NCBI GenBank assembly: GCA_020975725.1 | Contig: QXJR01000018.1 | Span: 1 to 64,000 of the forward strand | From: Picocystis sp. L7 | Taxonomy: Eukaryota > Chlorophyta > Picocystophyceae > Picocystales > Picocystaceae | Length of the DNA stretch: 64,000 bases | Direction: 5' to 3' | Shown: positions 48,779-58,888 of the stretch, piece after piece | Numbering within the stretch: position 1 is the stretch's first letter | Layout: every line of letters begins with the position of its first letter | The notes under the pieces: model-generated | Database searches by the model: none | What the model saw: the letters and a program-made list of their open reading frames with translations, nothing else | What the model was told of the DNA's origin: nothing | Program-made: the position numbers and the translations under genes

Positions 48779-49873
48779 TTATCGGCGTTTGTTGCCATGT
48801 TGGGAATGCATCAGTCTGTCAGGTGGATTCTGGACAGAAGACGGATGAGTCGCATCGACGGCACCATCCATGGTTCCTGGAAATCCCTGCAGAGATTGCG
48901 CCCAAGGCAGAGCATCTGGATAAGGAAAGAAAGTTGTCGGTGCGTTTCCTCCGCTTGGCTGCTGTGCCTTGCTGACCGGCGTCCCTTCCAATGGTCCAAT
49001 GTTGAAGTTCGTTCCATCTTGTTGATTCATCATGCTGAAGCTCATGTGTTCAAAAGGGTGGGGCAATTGCATCAGCGATAGATTCTGCGGACTGGTGGAA
49101 TTGACATTCTGGGATGTATGCCGAAAATGATGCTCATGGCTGGCTTGCACCTGCTGTACGAAGGCCATTTGCTGCAGTTGTTGCTGGTCACGAAAGTTTT
49201 CGAACGCTGCTGGAGCATTTTCGTTGTAGTCAGGGGGATTCCCCGGAGAAAAGGAACGTTGCCTTTGCCCGATCATCGCGTTGGCCAATGCATGTGGCGC
49301 AAGGTTCTGGATCTGGTTGGTCACCTGTTGAACTTGGGTGATGGTGTTGTACGGCGCCCCGTGGTTGGAGCCTCCGTTTCCACCTCCGGAGAGGTTGAGT
49401 CCCATCTGGTGGTTGAGGGCCATGGATTGCCTGAGCAGCGAGTGGAGCTGTTGGATGTAGTTGATCACGTCTGTGAGGAAGGCTGCTTTGTCCGCGTTGC
49501 TCTGGTGAGGCACGAGCTGTTTCAGGGTCTCCATCCTTTCGGTGATCCGATCCCTCCTCCTTTTCTCGGTGGCTGAGTGGGCGCTGAGTTTGTGTTTCGT
49601 TCCCGCCATCGACGAGGCCTTCCTTTTCCCACCCTTTCCCTTTCCGAGGCCTATTCCGCTTCGGCTCCCTCTTCGTCCTTCTCCTTCTGCGTTGGTATCT
49701 TCACCGTCGGGTGCATCCGCATCGGACGTGGTTTGTCCTTCTCCCATCGAGTACTCTCCTCGAAGCTGCATCTTCTCTTCGCTCTTCCTGGAGGTTCCTT
49801 CTTCGGTCTCGCCCGTCGTCTCGTGGACCGCGTCTTCTCCGATCCCCCCTTTGTCGGTTGCGTGTTCCATCAA
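48779..49873 (-). CDS. bHLH transcription factor, BIM-like
   Basis: The 364 residues have an acidic, low-complexity N-terminus and a basic helix-loop-helix at about 97-145 (HSATEKRRRDRITERMETLKQLVP, then ADKAAFLTDVINYIQQL). A Gln/Asn/Met-rich C-terminal half follows, likely an activation region. The HSATE-RRR core with DKA.FL..VI.YIQ matches plant BIM proteins, which bind E-boxes and partner BES1. The His/Glu/Arg DNA-reading set (H99, E103, R107) is present. Nuclear. Its target pathway in an alga cannot be said. It converges on the TRIP4-like gene. Confidence 0.82.
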   Translation of the reverse strand: MMEHATDKGGIGEDAVHETTGETEEGTSRKSEEKMQLRGEYSMGEGQTTSDADAPDGEDTNAEGEGRRGSRSGIGLGKGKGGKRKASSMAGTKHKLSAHSATEKRRRDRITERMETLKQLVPHQSNADKAAFLTDVINYIQQLHSLLRQSMALNHQMGLNLSGGGNGGSNHGAPYNTITQVQQVTNQIQNLAPHALANAMIGQRQRSFSPGNPPDYNENAPAAFENFRDQQQLQQMAFVQQVQASHEHHFRHTSQNVNSTSPQNLSLMQLPHPFEHMSFSMMNQQDGTNFNIGPLEGTPVSKAQQPSGGNAPTTFFPYPDALPWAQSLQGFPGTMDGAVDATHPSSVQNPPDRLMHSQHGNKRR

Positions 49874-51158
49874 CTCGTGTGCTCGTCCTCCACCTCACCC
49901 GATCCTTCGCGGAACGAACGAGCGCACGTGAAGTGCGCTCGTCGTGCCCTCGGTTCGCGTCCGACGCGAGATCCGTCGAAACCGATCCCGGTCACGTGGA
50001 CCCCCATTCGGTTGGAAAACGGACCACGTGGGTTCGCCCCGGTGTGGGGTTGAGAAGAAGGGCCACGTGACGGTCGGGGCCAGGGGACAGGGGGGGGGGT
50101 GCCCCCCGGGCTGCGGTGGGGGAGGGGGGAACGAACGCACGTGGTCGGTCGGGGCACGGGGGGGGAGGGATCGAGGACCGCACGATCGGTCGGGTCGACG
50201 GGGCGGGGACGATCGCCACCGTACGCGTGGGTACGGATGCGTCCCTTCGAGACGGGTCCGGTGGCCACGGAGGCCATTCCCATACATCTCCTCCACGAAC
50301 GGACGAGGCATGCCAACTGCAAGCACCATCCCCATCCACGCCAAGGGAACGTTGGAAAACCAAGGGAGACAGGAACGATGGCCGTGATCCAAGCCGAAGG
50401 AGGAGACGTCTCCCACACGACAAATTGCAGGTACCAGACCGACAAGAACCCACAGACCCATTGAAAAGGCCGGTCGGAAGAAGGAACGCACGGGACGTAC
50501 CTGCCTCTGGATGAAACCTGGAAACGACCGGGCTCGGGTCGCAACCGAGCCCGGACGATGCCGAGCTAGAACGGAAGGAACGAGCCCGTCGGAGACGCAC
50601 CCGGCCATGGGAAAAAGGCGCCCTCGGAACGCCTTTCTCAAGCCTCCGTGGCGAAAGCCTCGACAGGATGCCGACGTTCTCATTGCGTGTCGTAGCCATG
50701 GTGTCTCGATGGAAGCCTGAAGCTCAGTCAGACCGGAGGCCGAAAAGGAGAAGCACAAAGTCTACGATGTTCGCGTCACCTTGCCCTGTTGAAACCCATC
50801 TTCCCTTGCAACAGAGCCCAACCGTCCATCAAAGGTGGCAACGTTAAAGGGTGGCTCCGAAAGCGAGAGGCATGGGTAGTAGTTTACGATAAATTTCAGC
50901 ATGCGACAAGTGTTGCTCCGTTCACTAGCGCACACACCAAGCCCCAGGATCCAACACCACACCGAGGTTGGAGACCTTGCCTATACCAGGGAATTTGGGG
51001 CTTCTTGCCACTCTTCTGCCCCAGTGCAGATCCTGACTGGTTGTGCGGGGCAGGTCAAGTGGCCTAAAGTTCCCTTTTGCAAGCGAATACTTCCTGTGCA
51101 TCTACACAGACTCATTCATGAGCATTGGTGTGCGGCGCGCATGTTGACCTCCTTCAGT
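49874..51158. other. 1.3-kb gap, no gene recognised
   Basis: Upstream of the bHLH gene. The part at 50,080-50,170 has several G runs (G4-prone). Minus-strand frames near 50,200-50,500 encode hydrophobic stretches, but no family is recognised and no start or splice site is clear. Confidence 0.4.
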
Positions 51159-51946
51159 CTACTTGTGATCCAACGGTGCAAACCGCATCGATGGACCCAG
51201 TGTAAGGTAACATGCACAAAGGAACACACATGGGAGGCTGTCCTCGTACGAGGTGCTCCTCCTTCCAATCAGTGTGCTCGTATTGTGCATTTTCACGCAA
51301 GCAAGCCGGAGGTCAGAAGGGAAGGATACCGTTTCTCCAGTGACCGGAGGAGGGAAGGGAATTTCAGCAGCCCACTGGATTAGACCATTGCTATGGCCTT
51401 CTCGCTCGATGGAGCAGTACTTTTCCTTTTCAGGGATGGGATGGCCAATGCTACCAATGTGTCTGCGAATCTGGTGGTATCTTCTGGTGGCTGGCCAGAC
51501 ATCCACGGCCGCTACCCAACCTTGACAGGTCACCCCTCTGAAGGGTTCCACGGCCTTCGGCGCTGTCCATGCTTCCTCTTCCTTTGGCGGATGGTTGATG
51601 TTCCCTAACCATATCATCAGTTCAATGAACAGCGCATGGCAGTGCTTTTCGCCTGCTGCATATGAAACGCGCTGCCCCTTCGGCAAACACCAGTCCGTGT
51701 CTTTGCAAGAATCGGAAGCCTTCCTGATGGCATGGCCAGGCGGTAAAGGTGGTGCGGTCGATGGAGCGATCCCAGCACCTGATAAGGTTGGAGTAGTAAT
51801 GGCAGAAGCTGTTGCAACGTCGTTCTGCCTGTCCCTTGGAAGCTCCCTCTTCCTGGTTCGAAGAGAATGACAAGGCGTTCATCCTCGGCCATCACCTGTA
51901 CCAGCTTTGCTTCTTGAGGGTTCAAACGGCCCATGGGCCGAGGCAA
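51159..51946 (-). pseudogene. RluA-type pseudouridine synthase-like sequence, diverged or broken
   Basis: Two minus-strand frames carry family landmarks in the right order. First: EDERLVILFEPG (usual DdhLlvvNKPaG) and HHLYRLAMPSGRLPILAKT (usual hRLDrpTSGlLllAKT). Then a second frame: VDVWPATRRYHQIRRHIGS, IGHPIP and PPPVTGE (usual TGRtHQIRrHl, gHPi.gD, HP.TGE). The catalytic Asp of the RLD motif is Ala here. The frames overlap, and the only splice pair I can see would make a 35-bp intron, far shorter than others in the window. A dead paralogue or pseudogene is most likely; a divergent spliced gene is possible. Confidence 0.45.
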
Positions 51947-52314
51947 GTGATTTCGCCTTCAGATCTTTCTCATGGCAGCAACAGGCTTCCCACCATCTCC
52001 ACAGCTTTTATTTCCCCTTCCAGCAGGACCTCTCGCCTACGACCAGCCTCCCTGACCACCGTCACCGTCTCGGATCGGTTCGGCGTGGCCTCGAGCAGCG
52101 CGTGCGGCATCCCGGTTCCATCTCTCACCTCGAGCACGTCGTCTCCTTCCACCGCTTCGAGCCCCGCGTCCACGTGACACGCGCCTCTCGCCATAGCCGA
52201 CGTCTCCGCGTCCGTCTTGCGAATGAGTCTCGAATATTCTCCACCTTGGGGTCGTGTCTCGGATGGTCAGGGTCGCCCCATGGAACTGAACCGACAGGGC
52301 TCGAGGGGAAAGGG

Positions 52315-53598
52315 ATGAAACGTGGGCATGTCGATGGCACATCTTCGACTCGACGTGTGGATACAACCCAAGACATGATCGAGGAAGGGAGCGGTGGAGA
52401 GGAGGATGCAGAATCGACAGCTGAAGCGGCCATGCGACGGGTGCGCGCCGCGAAGGAAGGGGACAGTCGCCGATGGAAAGCCAGGCCAGGTGTGGAACGG
52501 GGATACTTCGATTTTGCTGGATGCTGGGAGGTGCTGGAGGAAGTCACAACCAAGAGGAAGCGATTCCAAGGACAACTGGCGTCGAAACATGCAGCCGGAC
52601 TGGAAGCGGAACGCAGCAAGGAATGTGGAGACTCCCGGTTGGCAGCCCTTATCCATGGAGGCATGGAATACGAGGCTGCGTTGAAACGAGACGTCGCTCT
52701 GCGCATCACACGTGGGCAAGCAGAGGTCAACAGGAGGTTGAAAGAATACGACCTCTCCACAGGCGAGCTTGTGCGCAGAAGATCAACCGCTGGACGTCCT
52801 GACACTGGCGAGTACAAACCAAGACCGCAGCAAAACATCCATCCTCGTGAAACGCGTCAAACCAAGCGGTATGCATTTGGTCGGGTGGTGCCACCCTATC
52901 AAGGCGGTGAAATGGTTCGAAGGCCACCGGTTCTGCCTTGTAAAGCCAGTGCTGGCCATGCAGAGATCAAGGCGAATACAAACATCCAGTCGGTGCCTCT
53001 GCACGCCGACAAGCTGGCCAAGCGCAAGGGAGTCAAGGAGTCCCCATCCAAAACGAAGGAACGCCTGGGTGGAAGAGGAATGCAAAAGAACCTCCGAGCG
53101 AAGCTGGAAGGACAGAGAGGAGGAAGGGAACGAGGGCAGAGAGCGGGTCTGCCTAGTGAGTGGCCACTCTCGAAAATGGACCTTTCGTCAAATACATGCA
53201 GTACCAACTGGTCTTCATTAGTGCCGTTTGACCAATCGAATCGCCACGAGGCTAGAGATACTGCTGCCGAAGCCCTGGAGGTTGCACGTAGTCTTTTGTC
53301 CTCCAGCACCGGTTTTGAGGGCAGAGGTAGCAATGATCGACGTTTAGCTGAATTGCAAGAATGCGCAGCAGGCAATGATCGGGAAACTCAGAAAGTTCGA
53401 AAGCAAGAACAGACTCCAGATAGCTCGTCGCGGAGGAAGGCATTCATCTCGGAACCTGACATGGAGGACGATATACATCCTCCATCGTGCCAGGACGCGG
53501 TAGAGAAAAAAGGAAGCCTAGAGTGGTTCTTTACGGATGTGAGCGACACAGAATCCTTGTGGACGTATTCGCTCGGAGAGCTACCCTGCCATATCTAG
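52315..53598 (+). CDS. Hypothetical protein, charged and largely disordered
   Basis: The 427 residues start at MKRGHVDGTSSTRRV. An N-terminal helical, charged part (residues 60-145, with RGYFDFAGCWEVLEEV and HGGMEYEAALKRDVALR) precedes a long low-complexity basic/acidic stretch. It ends with an acidic aromatic segment (EWFFTDVSDTESLWTYSL). No domain is recognised. Support is the long frame, the ATG in a suitable place, and neighbours on the other strand starting and ending around it. The last 200 residues may contain unrecognised introns. Confidence 0.5.
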   Translation: MKRGHVDGTSSTRRVDTTQDMIEEGSGGEEDAESTAEAAMRRVRAAKEGDSRRWKARPGVERGYFDFAGCWEVLEEVTTKRKRFQGQLASKHAAGLEAERSKECGDSRLAALIHGGMEYEAALKRDVALRITRGQAEVNRRLKEYDLSTGELVRRRSTAGRPDTGEYKPRPQQNIHPRETRQTKRYAFGRVVPPYQGGEMVRRPPVLPCKASAGHAEIKANTNIQSVPLHADKLAKRKGVKESPSKTKERLGGRGMQKNLRAKLEGQRGGRERGQRAGLPSEWPLSKMDLSSNTCSTNWSSLVPFDQSNRHEARDTAAEALEVARSLLSSSTGFEGRGSNDRRLAELQECAAGNDRETQKVRKQEQTPDSSSRRKAFISEPDMEDDIHPPSCQDAVEKKGSLEWFFTDVSDTESLWTYSLGELPCHI

Positions 53599-53729
53599 TA
53601 ACATTCCTTGGACAGGATGAAGTCTTTAGGAGACCGGGCGTTTAAATGCGATTGCAAATCAAGACGAATTCAATGTGACATTATACTGCCTTCGAGAAGT
53701 GCCACTCCCTTACCAAGAGGTAAGCAGCC

Positions 53730-56700
53730 TCAGAAGCCTTCAAAAGCATCCAACAGCACCTGCTTCTGCTCCCGAGCATGGATTTCAGAAAACCCTGTGG
53801 CTGTTGCAGCAGAAGTCATTCTGCCAGCATATCGAACATTGGCTGCTGGCAAGTCCAGGAACTTCTGGCACGATTGGAAACGAGGCAGAACATGCCAGTA
53901 CGCACCCATGTTTTTGGGTTCTTCCTGACACCAGGTTATTTCAGCATTGGGATAACGCCGCATCTCCCGCTTCAGTAGGTCGAAAGGGAACGGGGCAAGC
54001 TGCTCAATGCGGCAAATGTGCACAACATCTTCAAGCCCCCGGGCTTCCCGTTCAGCGTCCAATTCATAATATATCTTCCCTGAACAAAACACGACACGTT
54101 TGACATCTTCCTCGACCGGAGGATACGGGCTTCGATCAGTCTGAGACTTGTCCATGATCAACCTTTTGAACCTTATCCCGATGACCTCACCAAGCTCATC
54201 CACATCATCAAATTCAGTGATTGGGGACTTAGCTTTCGGATGCCTCAAAAGATTTTTCGGTGAAAACACGACCAATGGCTTTCGAAACTCGCGATGAATC
54301 TGTCTTCTTAACATATGAAAGTAATTAGAGGGAGTGGTCACATTGCAGATTTGCCAATTCGACCTTTGAATTTGACCCCCCAGGTGCCCACCTTTAAACC
54401 ATTGCGACTCATCGATTTCAGGTATGTCCTCCGGATCCTCATCACTCATCTGCAGAAATCTTTCCATACGTGCACTGCTGTGCTCTGGGCCCTGTCCGTC
54501 GTATCCATGTGGCAACAAAACCACCAGGCCACTCTGCCTCAGCCACTTGGCTTCACCTGCAGAAAGAAACTGATCGAAGATGACCTGGGCTGTGTTTGCA
54601 AAGTCACCAAACTGGGCCTCCCAGAGCACCAGCGAATTGGGGTTTTCCATGCTGTATCCAAGCTCAAATCCCAAAATACCAAACTCGCTCAGGGAGCTGT
54701 TGCTAACAGTGAAGAATCCCGGCGGCTGACCGTCGAATAAGTTTGCCAAGGGGACAAAACGTTGTCCGTTCTTCTGATCATGCAAAACAGAATGACGATG
54801 CGAAAACGTTCCACGTTCACAATCCTGACCACTCAGCCTCACGTGGTTGCCCTCCTTTAGGAGCGTTCCAAAAGCCAAGGCTTCTGCCATTCCCCAATCC
54901 ACGTCCTCTGCCCCATCCACCATTTTTTGGCGATTCTGATACACCCTTCGAATGGCTTTGTGGACGTTGAGGTTATCCGGGAACTTGCAAATAGCCTGCC
55001 CAACTTCTTTAAGCGCATCCATCGGCACACCGGTGTTCCTTATACGACTTAGCTGTTCGGGTGATTTGAAAGCTTTCCAGTGCGATGCAAGCCAATCCCT
55101 TTCCTTGGGCACATAGTCCTTCCCACCCTCGTATCCCTCCACCAGGAGGTTTTCCACCCGTTTGTCGATATCTTTGAAGTCTCTTTTGCTCAGAACGCCT
55201 TCCCCCAGCAGTTTGTCCCTATACAGCTCCAAGGCAGTCTTGTGACGTTTGATAGCTTCGTACATGAGGGGCTGCGTGAATGTAGGCTCATCGATTTCAT
55301 TGTGACCGTACTTGCGGTAGCACACCAAGTCAATCACAACATCCTTCTTCCACCTTTGCCTGTACTCGGCCGCCAACTCCATCACATGGCACACCGCTTC
55401 CGCATCGTCCCCATTGACGTGGAAGATGGGAGCACTAACAGTTTTCGCCACGTCCGTGCAGTGAGCGCTGCTCCTGCTCTCGTAAGGATCTGTGGTGAAG
55501 GCCACCTGGTTGTTGACGACGATGTGTATGGTGCCTCCCACCTCATAATCCGGCAGAGCGCTCATATCGAATGTCTCGTACACGACACCTTGACCTGCGA
55601 AAGAACCATCGCCATGGAGAAGAATGCTCATCTTTTTGGATCTATCTACGTCATTGCCGTAGTATTGCTTTGCACGAACTTTCCCCACCACAACAGGGTC
55701 CACGGCCTCGAGGTGCGATGGATTGGCCAAAAGCGACAGGTGGACGCGCCTGCCACTGTGCGTCGGGCGGTCGTAAGAGGTCCCCAAGTGATATTTGACA
55801 TCTCCTGTTCCTGTGTACACACCTTCCTCGGACGAAGGTTTGATCCCCGTGTGAAACTCTGCAAAGATGGCATCCAAAGGCTTCCTCACCACGTTGGCCA
55901 ATACATTGAGCCGCCCCCGATGCGGCATACCGAAGACGATGTCATCCACCCCGAGGGCAGCTGCTTTGTCGATGAGCGACTTCATACCCGGGATGAGCGT
56001 CTCTGCTCCTTCCAGCCCGAACCTCTTGGCAGCCGTGAATTTGTTGCTCAAGAAGTGCTCGAACATGGTGGCCCAGGCCAGCCGATCGTACAGCATGACC
56101 TTGGCGTTGTTGTCGTAGCTGTAGGGTTTGATCCTTTCAATCCTCTCCCTCAGCCAATCGCACTGTTCCCGTTCGGAGATGTGCATGTACTCGTATCCTA
56201 TTTTTCCGCAGTAGGATTGTCTGGCCAGCTGCAGCCATTTGTCCAGGGTCATGCTCACTTCATCCTGTCCAAAGATGCCTTTCCCGTTGACTTTTCCGAG
56301 GTAGATTTCTTGTTTCATGTCTTCCTTGGTGAATCCGTAGGCGTTCGGATCCAGTTCACCGGGCAAGGGATGTTTGGCGAGTCCGAGGGGATCTAGGTTG
56401 GCCAAGTAATGTCCACGGACCTGATAGGCACGAAGGAGCATGAAGAGCCTCAGGCTCCGATCGACGAGGAGTTCGGTGGTCGCTTCGGGCTGCACGGGGA
56501 CCGCGGTTTTGGGTGCGGCCTGGAGCTGCGCATGAGCTTCTGCGAGCTCTTGCGGTTTGGCTCCTCGTTCCAGCTGTCGCAAGAACGCGGCCCAGGTCCC
56601 TTCCACGCCGGCGTCGCCATCTTGCCACTGTTTCTCGAGCTGTTCGAGGTACGCGGCGCTGGTTCCGTCCAGGAAATCGTCCTTGGCGACTTTGGCGGTC

Positions 56701-56786
56701 CCTCTCGTTCCAGTTGCGTCCTTGAGGGCGCGCATCATCCCCATCCGTCCCGTTGCGCGCCGCCATGCCACCGTTGCGACGCGCAT
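53730..56786 (-). CDS. OGDH: 2-oxoglutarate dehydrogenase E1 component, mitochondrial
   Basis: This single-exon protein of 1018 residues has the usual length. It begins with a presequence (MRVATVAWRRATGRM), then FLDGTSAAYLEQLEKQW, the family N-terminal box. Catalytic landmarks are LFMLLRAYQVRGHYLANLDPLGL, GMPHRGRLNVLANVV (substrate His), GDGSFAGQGVVYE (thiamine diphosphate binding), RKYGHNEIDEP, SGQDCERGTFSHRH, and LPHGYDGQGPEHSS. It decarboxylates 2-oxoglutarate on thiamine diphosphate and passes succinyl to E2 lipoamide in the TCA cycle. It shares a 458-bp divergent promoter with RimP. Long antisense frames are shadows. Confidence 0.96.
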   Translation of the reverse strand: MRVATVAWRRATGRMGMMRALKDATGTRGTAKVAKDDFLDGTSAAYLEQLEKQWQDGDAGVEGTWAAFLRQLERGAKPQELAEAHAQLQAAPKTAVPVQPEATTELLVDRSLRLFMLLRAYQVRGHYLANLDPLGLAKHPLPGELDPNAYGFTKEDMKQEIYLGKVNGKGIFGQDEVSMTLDKWLQLARQSYCGKIGYEYMHISEREQCDWLRERIERIKPYSYDNNAKVMLYDRLAWATMFEHFLSNKFTAAKRFGLEGAETLIPGMKSLIDKAAALGVDDIVFGMPHRGRLNVLANVVRKPLDAIFAEFHTGIKPSSEEGVYTGTGDVKYHLGTSYDRPTHSGRRVHLSLLANPSHLEAVDPVVVGKVRAKQYYGNDVDRSKKMSILLHGDGSFAGQGVVYETFDMSALPDYEVGGTIHIVVNNQVAFTTDPYESRSSAHCTDVAKTVSAPIFHVNGDDAEAVCHVMELAAEYRQRWKKDVVIDLVCYRKYGHNEIDEPTFTQPLMYEAIKRHKTALELYRDKLLGEGVLSKRDFKDIDKRVENLLVEGYEGGKDYVPKERDWLASHWKAFKSPEQLSRIRNTGVPMDALKEVGQAICKFPDNLNVHKAIRRVYQNRQKMVDGAEDVDWGMAEALAFGTLLKEGNHVRLSGQDCERGTFSHRHSVLHDQKNGQRFVPLANLFDGQPPGFFTVSNSSLSEFGILGFELGYSMENPNSLVLWEAQFGDFANTAQVIFDQFLSAGEAKWLRQSGLVVLLPHGYDGQGPEHSSARMERFLQMSDEDPEDIPEIDESQWFKGGHLGGQIQRSNWQICNVTTPSNYFHMLRRQIHREFRKPLVVFSPKNLLRHPKAKSPITEFDDVDELGEVIGIRFKRLIMDKSQTDRSPYPPVEEDVKRVVFCSGKIYYELDAEREARGLEDVVHICRIEQLAPFPFDLLKREMRRYPNAEITWCQEEPKNMGAYWHVLPRFQSCQKFLDLPAANVRYAGRMTSAATATGFSEIHAREQKQVLLDAFEGF

Positions 56787-57244
56787 GGTTTCGTGCTTCG
56801 CTTCGCTCTCGACACGTGCCAGCTTCTCCTCCCCTTTCGTTGGGAGGATCGATCGGGTTCCCTACCTTATCGAACCCGGGGACCCGCTCCTTTGGTAAAG
56901 GACGCATTCCCCTGGATCGGAAGAAACGGTTGGACACCGATGGATGGATCCCCTCTTCGCGGAATTTCGTCACCCCGGGGAAATCCCTCACGAACGCATC
57001 CCTTTCGAAACCCGGGTTCGAGCCCCGATCGAATCGAACGGGCACTCCGTTCGTAGAGGGAAACATTTTCCCGTTCATTATCGATTCCCTTCGTAGTAAA
57101 TGTTGCAGTGCAGATGAGAAGGGGATCCGACCTCGCCGGTCGAGGTCCCTTCCTCGGCCGAGGGCACCCGTAGCCACCCGGGGGTTTCGGGGTCGGATCG
57201 ACCATGGGACGTCGAGGAACGCCACACGCGGCGCGAGGTCGGCC
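56787..57244. other. Divergent promoter of OGDH and RimP genes
   Basis: 458 bp without a gene. It includes a 27-bp copy of the Crypton end, listed next, and a self-complementary GGGTTCGAGCCCC near 57014 that resembles a T-arm, but no tRNA forms around it. Confidence 0.5.
56950..56976 (+). repeat. 27-bp copy of the left Crypton end
   Basis: The 27 bases from 56950 to 56976 equal 1376-1402 exactly (core CTTCGCGGAATTTCGTCACC), including the last bases of the AGAACCC junction repeat. The flanks on both sides are unrelated to the element. It may be a footprint, a target-like sequence or a truncated relative. Confidence 0.75.
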
Positions 57245-58012
57245 ATGAAGGCGCTGCTTCTGGCGGTGGCGGGCGCAAGGACGGGGAGATGGACGGCTTC
57301 CACGCATTGGAGGAGGTCGCTGGCGTACCCGAGGCATCCGATAAAGGGGAAAAAAGGAGACGATGGGTCGCCGAAGACACGAAGCCGCGCGTCGGAAGAC
57401 GTGGAATGGGACCTGGACGAAGCCTTCGGACAGACCGAACAAGGACAAGTGGAAGTAGGCGACGAAGATTGGGGAAAGACGATCCTGTCGGTCGTGCAAG
57501 ACGTGCTTGGACCGGATCGAAGCCCGAAACTGGAGCAGTGTCGGCTGTATTCGCTGCGTGTGTTTCCGAGGCAAGCCTTGGTGGACGTGCGACTGGACCG
57601 ACTGGACAACAAATACGGTTCTCCGACGATGGAGGACATCGAGACCTTCTCCAGAGAATTCAACGCGAGGATCGATCTCGCCGTCCAAGAACACGCGGTG
57701 CCGGACGACATCTCCGTGGAAGTGTCTTCGCCAGGTGCCAACCGATCCGTCCAGGTGCCAGAAGCACTGGAACGGTTCCGAGAGGTGCCCATGGACGTGA
57801 CGTATCGAGAAGAGTCGGAGACGTTCTGCCAAGCCTTCGAATTGGTGGAGGTGCTGTCGCAAGAAGGGTTCGCGGTGTGGAAGTTGGCGGACGTCCGTGC
57901 CAATCGACAGCATGGCGGGAAGGGCAAGCCCATGAATAAGAAACTGCGAGAAACGCGCTGGAAGCTGTCCTTCGAGGACACGTTGGAAGTGAGGCTCCAC
58001 GTGGATTTGTGA
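57245..58012 (+). CDS. rimP: RimP-like ribosome maturation factor (DUF150), plastid
   Basis: The 255 residues start MKALLLAVAGARTGRW, with a transit-like, Ser/Arg-rich N-terminus. The DUF150 core starts near residue 85: LRVFPRQALVDVRLDRLDN, MEDIETFSREFNARID, then PDDISVEVSSPGANRSV (the RimP signature usually DYxLEVSSPG.dR). An SH3-like C-domain ends RWKLSFEDTLEVRLHVDL. Bacterial RimP matures the 30S subunit; plant nuclear homologues are plastid-targeted. Single exon. Cyanobacterial origin through the plastid is the simple reading. Confidence 0.85.
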   Translation: MKALLLAVAGARTGRWTASTHWRRSLAYPRHPIKGKKGDDGSPKTRSRASEDVEWDLDEAFGQTEQGQVEVGDEDWGKTILSVVQDVLGPDRSPKLEQCRLYSLRVFPRQALVDVRLDRLDNKYGSPTMEDIETFSREFNARIDLAVQEHAVPDDISVEVSSPGANRSVQVPEALERFREVPMDVTYREESETFCQAFELVEVLSQEGFAVWKLADVRANRQHGGKGKPMNKKLRETRWKLSFEDTLEVRLHVDL

Positions 58013-58160
58013 TGCCGCTGCGTCGATTCACTCGTCCTACCGCCTTGGAATAAAGCGTCCCGTCCTCCTCGCGCCTACCGCGGTCGGCACCCAGTGGTTC
58101 CAAGAGGCTTGCGTTCTTCTTCGTGCCATCCAACCGCCATGTTGTTGGGTGCAGGTCGTC

Positions 58161-58646
58161 CTACCGCTTGTCTTTGAGGTCGGCTTGCAAGGCACATATC
58201 TCCGTGCATTCCCGGATGCAGTAGCCACGAGTTCGAAAGCCTTCTTCGAACACGACCGGTGCCTTTCGCACGCTCATCGGTCCCAGACCAGGCGCTCCAC
58301 CACCGCCACGCACGCAGGTGGCCACGCACTTGCTCGTGCACCTCGGCACGGTTTTGTTGCTCTTGGAGAGCTTGGAGAGGTGCTCCGACACCGTGGCGTC
58401 GGCCGAGAGCGCATCCGGCACGTTCTGGAGGTTGTCTGTGGTGGCTGCGGTTCCCACGCACGCGTGAAGCCACGTCGTCGCGCACACGAATGCGACGCAG
58501 GTGCGCCAACCCTGGTTCCTCACGTCGGTCGCACTGCGCGTCGAAGGTCCTGCCTCTCCTCCCGCTCCCCCTTGTCGCTTGTTTCGTCGACGCACGGGCG
58601 TCGGAACTCGCGTCCGAATCGACGTCGATGGTCCTCCTCGATCCAT
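58161..58646 (-). CDS. Conserved plastid (thylakoid-lumen-like) Cys-rich protein
   Basis: The 161 residues start with an Arg-rich transit part (MDRGGPSTSIRTRVPTPVRRR). A hydrophobic segment (TCVAFVCATTWLHACVGTAA) follows, resembling a twin-part lumen signal. The conserved C-terminal domain has six cysteines: RCTSKCVATCVRGGGGAPG, then VVFEEGFRTRGYCIRECTEIC. I recognise this domain (CtsKCv.TC.RGG.GaPG, GFRsRqYClvECsdiC) from uncharacterised plant chloroplast proteins, but no function is known to me. The start is set at the ATG before the transit-like part. Confidence 0.68.
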   Translation of the reverse strand: MDRGGPSTSIRTRVPTPVRRRNKRQGGAGGEAGPSTRSATDVRNQGWRTCVAFVCATTWLHACVGTAATTDNLQNVPDALSADATVSEHLSKLSKSNKTVPRCTSKCVATCVRGGGGAPGLGPMSVRKAPVVFEEGFRTRGYCIRECTEICALQADLKDKR

Positions 58647-58888
58647 CTCGCACGTTCCGGATCGCGGCGACGCGTCGGCGAACAGCGCGCCTCGGACCAC
58701 GTCCGTCACACCCGTTTCACAACCGTTTCGTGTCGTGGTGAAGGCGTGGCCGACCACGGTGGTCTTTCGACAAGTGCGACGGGGAAGCAGGAGCAGGTCC
58801 AGGAGCACGGGCAGGACCTGCTGGAACCTTGTTGTGGAAGGACGTGCGGCGACACGCGTACGTGGACGTGGACCACGGTTGCATCGCA

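Noticed and set aside
50080-50170. G-run cluster considered as a telomere-like or replication element
   Set aside because: Irregular G runs without a repeated unit; only a possible G-quadruplex.
51655-51690. A 35-bp intron joining the two RluA-like frames
   Set aside because: Other introns here are 107 bp or longer; too short to accept without transcript support.
55080-56396. A 438-codon frame antisense to OGDH
   Set aside because: OGDH motifs are continuous on the minus strand; the antisense product has no domain.
57005-57035. T-arm-like GGGTTCGAGCCCC considered as a tRNA or SINE
   Set aside because: No acceptor, D or anticodon stems can be formed around it.
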